From contig CANGYC010000058.1 in assembly GCA_947457975.1 (NCBI GenBank), positions 1-10,858 on the forward strand: DNA of 10,858 bases, read 5' to 3'. A program made the position numbers and the translations under genes. Below the pieces are notes generated by a model that saw nothing but the letters and a program-made list of their open reading frames with translations, did not search any database and was not told where the DNA came from. Each line of letters begins with the position of its first letter. Positions within the stretch are counted from its first letter, which is position 1. Shown here one piece after another: positions 6,698-10,858 of the stretch. The DNA is from Comamonadaceae bacterium. Lineage in GTDB: Bacteria > Pseudomonadota > Gammaproteobacteria > Burkholderiales > Burkholderiaceae_C.

Positions 6698-7654
6698 TCA
6701 GGCGCAGATCCGGCGGCGGGCCTGCTCGTATTCACGGCGCAACTGGGCAATGAATTCACCGGCCGTCTGCACCTTGTCGATAGCGCCGATGCCCTGGCCG
6801 CAGCCCCAGATGTCTTTCCAGGCCTTGGCGGCCACATCACCGCCAAAGTTCATCTTGCTCGGGTCGCTCTCGGGCAGATGGGCAGGATCCAGGCCGGCAT
6901 TGCGAATCGAGGGCGCCAGGTAGTTGCCGTGGACGCCGGTGAACAGGTTGCTGTAGACGATGTCGTCAGAGTTGCAATCGACGATGGCCTGCTTGTAGTC
7001 ATCGCTGGCCCTGGCCTCCTCGGTGGCGATGAAGGCCGAGCCGATGTAGGCAAAGTCAGCGCCCATGGCCTGGGCGGCCAGCACCGCGCCGCCGCTGGCA
7101 ATGGCGCCTGAGAGTGCCACGGGGCCGTCGAACCACTGGCGGATTTCCTGAATGAGTGCAAACGGGCTTTTCACGCCCGCGTGGCCGCCAGCACCGGCAG
7201 CCACGGCAATGAGGCCGTCAGCGCCTTTCTCGATGGCCTTGCGCGCAAAGGCGTTGTTGATGATGTCGTGCAGCACCACGCCGCCGTAGCTGTGGGCGGC
7301 GGCGTTGATGTCTTCCCGCGCGCCCAGCGAGGTGATGTAAATCGGCACCTTGTGCTTGACGCACAGCGCCATGTCCTGCTCCAGCCGGTCGTTGGACTTG
7401 TGCACGATCTGGTTGATGGCAAAGGGCGCGGCGGGTTGATCAGGGTGGTCGCGGTTCCAGGCGGCCAGGGTCTCAGTGATCTCAGCCAGCCATTCATCAA
7501 GTTGCGAGGCCGGCCGGGCATTGAGCGCGGGCATGCAGCCCACCACGCCCGCAATGCACTGGGCGATCACCAGCTTGGGGTTGCTCACAATGAACAGGGG
7601 CGAGCCAATGATGGGCAGCGGCAGGTGCGCCAGCGCGCCGGGCAGTTTGGACAT
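6698..7654 (-). CDS. Nitronate monooxygenase-like FMN protein
   Basis: A 318-residue TIM-barrel flavoprotein of the nitronate monooxygenase (2-nitropropane dioxygenase) family. Visible features are the N-terminal strand PLPIIGSPLFIVS (12-24), AGAGGHAG (153-160) with His158 at the position of the catalytic histidine of class I enzymes, a phosphate-binding SGAIASGG (182-189), and GADFAYIGSAFIATEEA (198-214). True members oxidise toxic alkyl nitronates such as propionate-3-nitronate using FMN and oxygen. Relatives include quinone reductases and enoyl reductases, so the exact reaction is uncertain. The start has AGGAGA 6 bases upstream. It follows the acyl-CoA dehydrogenase stop by 32 bases on the same strand, with no terminator between, so the two are almost certainly co-transcribed. 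That link suggests a role in acid or acyl oxidation rather than free-standing detoxification (inference). Confidence 0.88.
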   Translation of the reverse strand: MSKLPGALAHLPLPIIGSPLFIVSNPKLVIAQCIAGVVGCMPALNARPASQLDEWLAEITETLAAWNRDHPDQPAAPFAINQIVHKSNDRLEQDMALCVKHKVPIYITSLGAREDINAAAHSYGGVVLHDIINNAFARKAIEKGADGLIAVAAGAGGHAGVKSPFALIQEIRQWFDGPVALSGAIASGGAVLAAQAMGADFAYIGSAFIATEEARASDDYKQAIVDCNSDDIVYSNLFTGVHGNYLAPSIRNAGLDPAHLPESDPSKMNFGGDVAAKAWKDIWGCGQGIGAIDKVQTAGEFIAQLRREYEQARRRICA

Positions 7655-7686
7655 GGTGTCTCCTTGAGGTAGGCCGGGTCGCGGGA

Positions 7687-9486
7687 TCAGAATGCGTCGA
7701 GCGCCAGCTCGGTCACAGACTCGGCACCTTCGACGATGGCATCGCGCATCCCTGGGGCCTTGCTGAGGAGGTGGTCGCCATAAAAACGGGCCGTGGTGAC
7801 CTTGGCCTTCATGAAGTCGGCGCCAAAGTCGCCGGCATCGCCGCTGGCCAGGGCCTGTTCGGCCACCAGCAGGGCGCGGGCCATTTGCCAGCCCGAGACC
7901 AGGTTGCCCGCGAGCATGAGGTAAGGCACGCTGCCCGCAAACACAGCGTTGGGCGAGGCTTTGGTGCCGCTGCAGACGAAGTCCACCACATCCAGGAAGG
8001 CCTGGCGCGCGGCCTTCAGGCGCCGGCCCAGAGCCTGCGCATGGGCGCTGCCCTGCATCAGCTCGGCCTCGGTAGCCTCCACCTGCGCCGCCAGGGCGCG
8101 GGCGGTGCGGCCACCGTCGCGGGCGGTCTTGCGGCCCACGAGGTCGTTGGCCTGGATGGCGGTGGTGCCTTCATAGATGGTGAGGATCTTGGCGTCGCGG
8201 TAATACTGGGCAGCGCCGGTTTCTTCAATGAAGCCCATGCCGCCATGCACCTGCACGCCCAGGGCGGTGACTTCCTGGCTCATCTCGGTGCTGTAGCCCT
8301 TGACCAGGGGCACCATGAATTCATAAAAAGCCAGGTTCTGCTGGCGCACCTCGGCATCGGGGTGGTGGTGCGAGGCGTGATAGGCGGCGGCCGCCACCGA
8401 GGCCATGGCGCGGCAGCCTTCGGTGTAGGCGCGCATGGTCATGAGCATGCGCTTGACATCCGGGTGATGAATGATGGGGCCGCTGCCGGGCAGGGAGCCG
8501 TCCACCGGGCGGCTTTGCACGCGGTCGCGGGCGTATTGCACCGCCTTCTGGTAGGCGCGGTCGGCAATGGCGATGCCCTGCATGCCCACGGCGTAACGCG
8601 CAGCGTTCATCATGATGAACATGTACTCCAGGCCTCGGTTTTCCTGGCCAACAAGGTAGCCGACAGCGCCGCCGTGATCGCCGTACTGCAGCACGGCGGT
8701 GGGGCTGGCCTTGATGCCCAGCTTGTGTTCGATGCTCACGCAATGCACATCATTGCGCGCCCCCAGCGAACCATCGGCCTGGACCATGAACTTCGGCACC
8801 ACAAACAGGCTGATGCCCTTGACGCCCTCGGGCGCGCCGGGCACGCGGGCCAGCACCAGGTGCACGATGTTCTCGGCCATGTCGTGCTCACCGTAGGTGA
8901 TGTAGATCTTGGTGCCGAACACCTTGTAGCTGCCATCGGGCTGGGGTTCGGCGCGGGTGCGCACAGCGGCCAGGTCCGAGCCGGCCTGGGGCTCGGTGAG
9001 GTTCATGGTGCCGGTCCACTGGCCCGAGACGAGCTTCTCAAGGTAGATCGCCTTGAGCTCGTCGGAACCAGCCGTCAGCAGGGCTTCGATGGCGCCGTCG
9101 GTGAGCAGCGGACACAGTGCAAAGCTCATATTGGCGGCGTTGAGCATCTCGCCGCAGGCCGCGCCTATGGTCTTGGGCAAGCCCTGGCCGCCGAAGTCCA
9201 GCGGATGCTGCAAGCCTTGCCAGCCGCCCTCGGCGTACTGCCGGAAAGCCTCCTTGAAGCCGGGGGTGGTGTGAACCACGCCGTCCTTGAGGGATGAGGG
9301 GTTCTTGTCACCCTCCCAGTTCAGCGGCGCCACCACCTCCTGGTTGAAGCGGGCGCATTCCTCGAGCACGGCCTGGGCCGTGTCGAAACCGGCGTCCTCG
9401 AACGCAGGCATGCGCGCGATCTCATCGATGCGGGCCAGGTGCTTGATGTCGAACAGCATGTCCTTCAAGGGGGCGGTGTAGCTCAT
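7687..9486 (-). CDS. Acyl-CoA dehydrogenase, long FadE/DmdC type
   Basis: A 599-residue FAD enzyme that oxidises an acyl-CoA to the 2-enoyl-CoA and passes electrons to EtfAB. Order of features: helical N-terminal domain (to about 155); the FAD/substrate segment MNLTEPQAGSDL (161-172) and KIYITYGEHD; a beta domain to about 280; a C-terminal helical domain with VQVHGGMGFIEE (411-422); and the catalytic Glu439 in LTIYEGTTAIQAND (436-448). A further ~150-residue C-terminal helical extension marks the roughly 600-residue class, which includes DmdC (3-methylmercaptopropionyl-CoA dehydrogenase, about 600 residues). Chain-length preference cannot be read from sequence. The ribosome binding site GGAGA lies 8 bases before ATG 9486. 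It is followed at 32 bases by the NMO gene and preceded by etfBA, its expected electron acceptor, but a terminator lies in between. Confidence 0.95.
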   Translation of the reverse strand: MSYTAPLKDMLFDIKHLARIDEIARMPAFEDAGFDTAQAVLEECARFNQEVVAPLNWEGDKNPSSLKDGVVHTTPGFKEAFRQYAEGGWQGLQHPLDFGGQGLPKTIGAACGEMLNAANMSFALCPLLTDGAIEALLTAGSDELKAIYLEKLVSGQWTGTMNLTEPQAGSDLAAVRTRAEPQPDGSYKVFGTKIYITYGEHDMAENIVHLVLARVPGAPEGVKGISLFVVPKFMVQADGSLGARNDVHCVSIEHKLGIKASPTAVLQYGDHGGAVGYLVGQENRGLEYMFIMMNAARYAVGMQGIAIADRAYQKAVQYARDRVQSRPVDGSLPGSGPIIHHPDVKRMLMTMRAYTEGCRAMASVAAAAYHASHHHPDAEVRQQNLAFYEFMVPLVKGYSTEMSQEVTALGVQVHGGMGFIEETGAAQYYRDAKILTIYEGTTAIQANDLVGRKTARDGGRTARALAAQVEATEAELMQGSAHAQALGRRLKAARQAFLDVVDFVCSGTKASPNAVFAGSVPYLMLAGNLVSGWQMARALLVAEQALASGDAGDFGADFMKAKVTTARFYGDHLLSKAPGMRDAIVEGAESVTELALDAF

Positions 9487-9512
9487 GGCAAGGGTCTCCG
9501 TTCAAAAGGATG

Positions 9513-9529
9513 GCCCGGGCATCCCGGGC
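9513..9529 (-). promoter_or_regulatory. Second GC hairpin in the leader of the acyl-CoA dehydrogenase gene
   Basis: A perfect 7-base stem GCCCGGG with a 3-base loop, directly after the etfA terminator on the minus strand and about 15 bases before the Shine-Dalgarno of the dehydrogenase gene. It is followed by CATCCTTTT, a short T-run. It could be a second, backup terminator or a 5' leader structure affecting translation. Confidence 0.5.
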
Positions 9530-9530
9530 G

Positions 9531-9559
9531 AAAAAAAGGCATCCACCGGATGCCTTTTT
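9531..9559 (-). terminator. Intrinsic terminator after etfA (symmetrical)
   Basis: A 7-base stem GGCATCC/GGATGCC (9538-9544 with 9548-9554) and 3-base loop, flanked by A7 on the left and T5 on the right. On the minus strand the hairpin is followed by seven T residues, a textbook Rho-independent terminator 17 bases after the etfA stop. The symmetry would let it work in both directions, but no plus-strand gene ends here. Confidence 0.88.
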
Positions 9560-9575
9560 GAACTGTGCACTGGGT

Positions 9576-10508
9576 TCAGAGCTTGCCCACCAGCTCGGGC
9601 ACAGCGGTGAACAGGTCAGCCTCCAGGCCGTAGTCGGCCACACTGAAGATAGGCGCCTCGGGGTCCTTGTTGATGGCCACGATCACCTTCGAATCCTTCA
9701 TGCCTGCCAGGTGCTGAATGGCCCCTGAGATGCCGGCGGCCACATAGAGCTGGGGCGCGACGATCTTGCCGGTCTGGCCCACCTGCCAGTCGTTGGGGGC
9801 ATAACCCGCATCGACCGCTGCGCGTGAGGCGCCCAGCGCCGCACCGAGCTTGTCGGCCAGGGGGGTCATGACCTCGTTGAACTTCTCGGCGCTGCCCAGG
9901 GCCCGACCGCCGGAGACGATGATCTTGGCCGCCGTCAGCTCGGGGCGGTCGCTCTTGGACAACTCGCTGCCCACGTAGCTGCTCTTGCCGCTGTCGGCCA
10001 CGGCGGTGGCGCTGTCCACGGCGGCACTGCCGCCGGAGGCGGCCGCCGGGTCAAAGCCCGTGGTGCGCACGGTAATGACCTTGGTGGCGTCCATGCTCTG
10101 AACCGTGGCAATGGCGTTGCCGGCGTAAATGGGGCGCTCAAAGGTGTCGGGGCTCAGCACCTTGGTGATATCGGACAGCTGAGCCACATCCAGGCTGGCG
10201 GCCACGCGGGGGGCCGTGTTCTTGCCCGAGGCAGTGGCCGGAAAGAGGATGTGGCTGTAGCTGCCGGCCATGGCGAGCACCTGGGCCGCCAGGTTCTCGG
10301 CCAGACCGTGGGCCAGGCCCGCGTTGTCAGCGTGGATGACTTTGGTCACGCCCACGATCTGGGCGGCGGCCTGTGCAACGGCGCCTGCGTTGTGACCGGC
10401 CACCAGCACGTGGACCTCGCCGCCGCATTGGGTCGCGGCACTGACGGTATTGAGGGTGGCGGGCTTGAGGCTCGCGTTGTCGTGTTCGGCAATAACCAGG
10501 GCTGCCAT
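9576..10508 (-). CDS. etfA: Electron transfer flavoprotein subunit alpha
   Basis: The FAD-binding subunit of the soluble EtfAB heterodimer, which takes electrons from acyl-CoA and other dehydrogenases and hands them to ETF:quinone oxidoreductase. It is 310 residues, normal for the family. The N-terminal domain starts ALVIAEHDN and contains HILFPATASGKNTAPRVAA (86-104). The C-terminal FAD domain carries the signature VGQTGKIVAPQLYVAAGISG (about 243-262) and INKDPEAPIFSVADYGLEAD (about 279-298). The start codon lies one base after the etfB stop (TGA-C-ATG), with AAGGTGA inside the end of etfB as ribosome binding site, so the two subunits are translationally coupled as expected for a 1:1 complex. 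It ends at a strong intrinsic terminator. Confidence 0.97.
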   Translation of the reverse strand: MAALVIAEHDNASLKPATLNTVSAATQCGGEVHVLVAGHNAGAVAQAAAQIVGVTKVIHADNAGLAHGLAENLAAQVLAMAGSYSHILFPATASGKNTAPRVAASLDVAQLSDITKVLSPDTFERPIYAGNAIATVQSMDATKVITVRTTGFDPAAASGGSAAVDSATAVADSGKSSYVGSELSKSDRPELTAAKIIVSGGRALGSAEKFNEVMTPLADKLGAALGASRAAVDAGYAPNDWQVGQTGKIVAPQLYVAAGISGAIQHLAGMKDSKVIVAINKDPEAPIFSVADYGLEADLFTAVPELVGKL

Positions 10509-10509
10509 G

Positions 10510-10858
10510 TCAGATCACCTTCGCTTCATTCTTGAGTTTGTCCACCAGGGTGGTCACGTCCGGCACCTTGATGCCGGCGCCGCGCTTGGGCGGCTCGCTG
10601 ACCTGCAGGGTCTTGATGCGCGGCTTGACGTCCACACCCAGCTCTTCGGGCTTGACGTTGTCCAGCTGCTTTTTCTTGGCCTTCATGATGTTGGGCAGCG
10701 TCACGTAGCGCGGCTCATTGAGGCGCAGGTCGGTGGTCACCACCGCCGGCAGCGACACCGACAGGGTCTCCAAGCCACCGTCGACCTCACGGGTCACGGT
10801 GGCTTTGCCGTCGGCCACTTCCACCTTGCTGGCAAAGGTGGCCTGCGGCATGTCGGCC
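10510..10858 (-). CDS. etfB: Electron transfer flavoprotein subunit beta, C-terminal part (5' end off right edge)
   Basis: The AMP-binding partner of etfA. Only the last 115 residues are in the window (family about 250). They include the family signature and recognition loop [20 protein letters not shown], which in human ETF-beta contains the anchor leucine that docks onto dehydrogenases. The C-terminus ([20 protein letters not shown]) also follows the human protein closely. The methionine at 10851 is internal ([10 protein letters not shown], preceded in frame by Ala-Asp), so no start is claimed. The stop is one base from the etfA start. Confidence 0.96.
   Translation of the reverse strand, partial: ADMPQATFASKVEVADGKATVTREVDGGLETLSVSLPAVVTTDLRLNEPRYVTLPNIMKAKKKQLDNVKPEELGVDVKPRIKTLQVSEPPKRGAGIKVPDVTTLVDKLKNEAKVI

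Noticed and set aside
7771..9297. A 508-codon plus-strand open frame opposite the acyl-CoA dehydrogenase
   Set aside because: Antisense shadow: long only because of GC bias, rich in Ala/Gly/His/Leu, with no motif or ribosome binding site. The minus-strand enzyme explains the region completely.

Overview
The window is high-GC DNA with strong G/C bias at third codon positions. Its gene content and protein sequences fit a betaproteobacterium of the order Burkholderiales, probably Comamonadaceae (Acidovorax/Hydrogenophaga-like). That placement comes from general protein resemblance, not a database search. No rRNA, tRNA, CRISPR array, insertion sequence or phage gene is visible.

Left part (1-2842). 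The N-terminal third of the DEAH-box RNA helicase hrpA runs off the left edge on the minus strand. It is divergent from argA (N-acetylglutamate synthase, first step of arginine synthesis) on the plus strand. The two starts lie about 65-100 bp apart. After argA comes a REP-type inverted doublet (REPIN) whose arms each keep their own hairpin by compensating changes. It sits where argA converges with the next gene.

Centre (2843-6348). A small Ser/Gly-rich protein with a C-terminal membrane anchor (DUF883/YqjD/ElaB-like) reads leftward. Divergent from it is a compact three-gene plus-strand operon: an alpha/beta (dienelactone-hydrolase-like) hydrolase, a type I phosphoribosyltransferase-like protein and an erythromycin-esterase-family protein. 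In Mycobacterium tuberculosis the same domain families occur as pairwise fusions in dormancy-regulon proteins (Rv0571c, Rv2030c). This is therefore the best candidate in the window for an uncharacterised functional system. Its substrate is unknown.

Right part (6308-10858). All genes read leftward. A possible small gene lies at 6308-6517. Then come a nitronate monooxygenase-like flavoprotein, a 599-residue FadE/DmdC-type acyl-CoA dehydrogenase, and electron-transfer flavoprotein subunits alpha (etfA) and beta (etfB, 5' end off the right edge). Biochemically this is a coherent acyl-CoA oxidation block: the dehydrogenase passes electrons to EtfAB. A strong intrinsic terminator nevertheless lies between etfA and the dehydrogenase, and there is little room for a separate promoter, so the dehydrogenase-NMO pair is probably read by partial read-through or from a promoter inside etfA.
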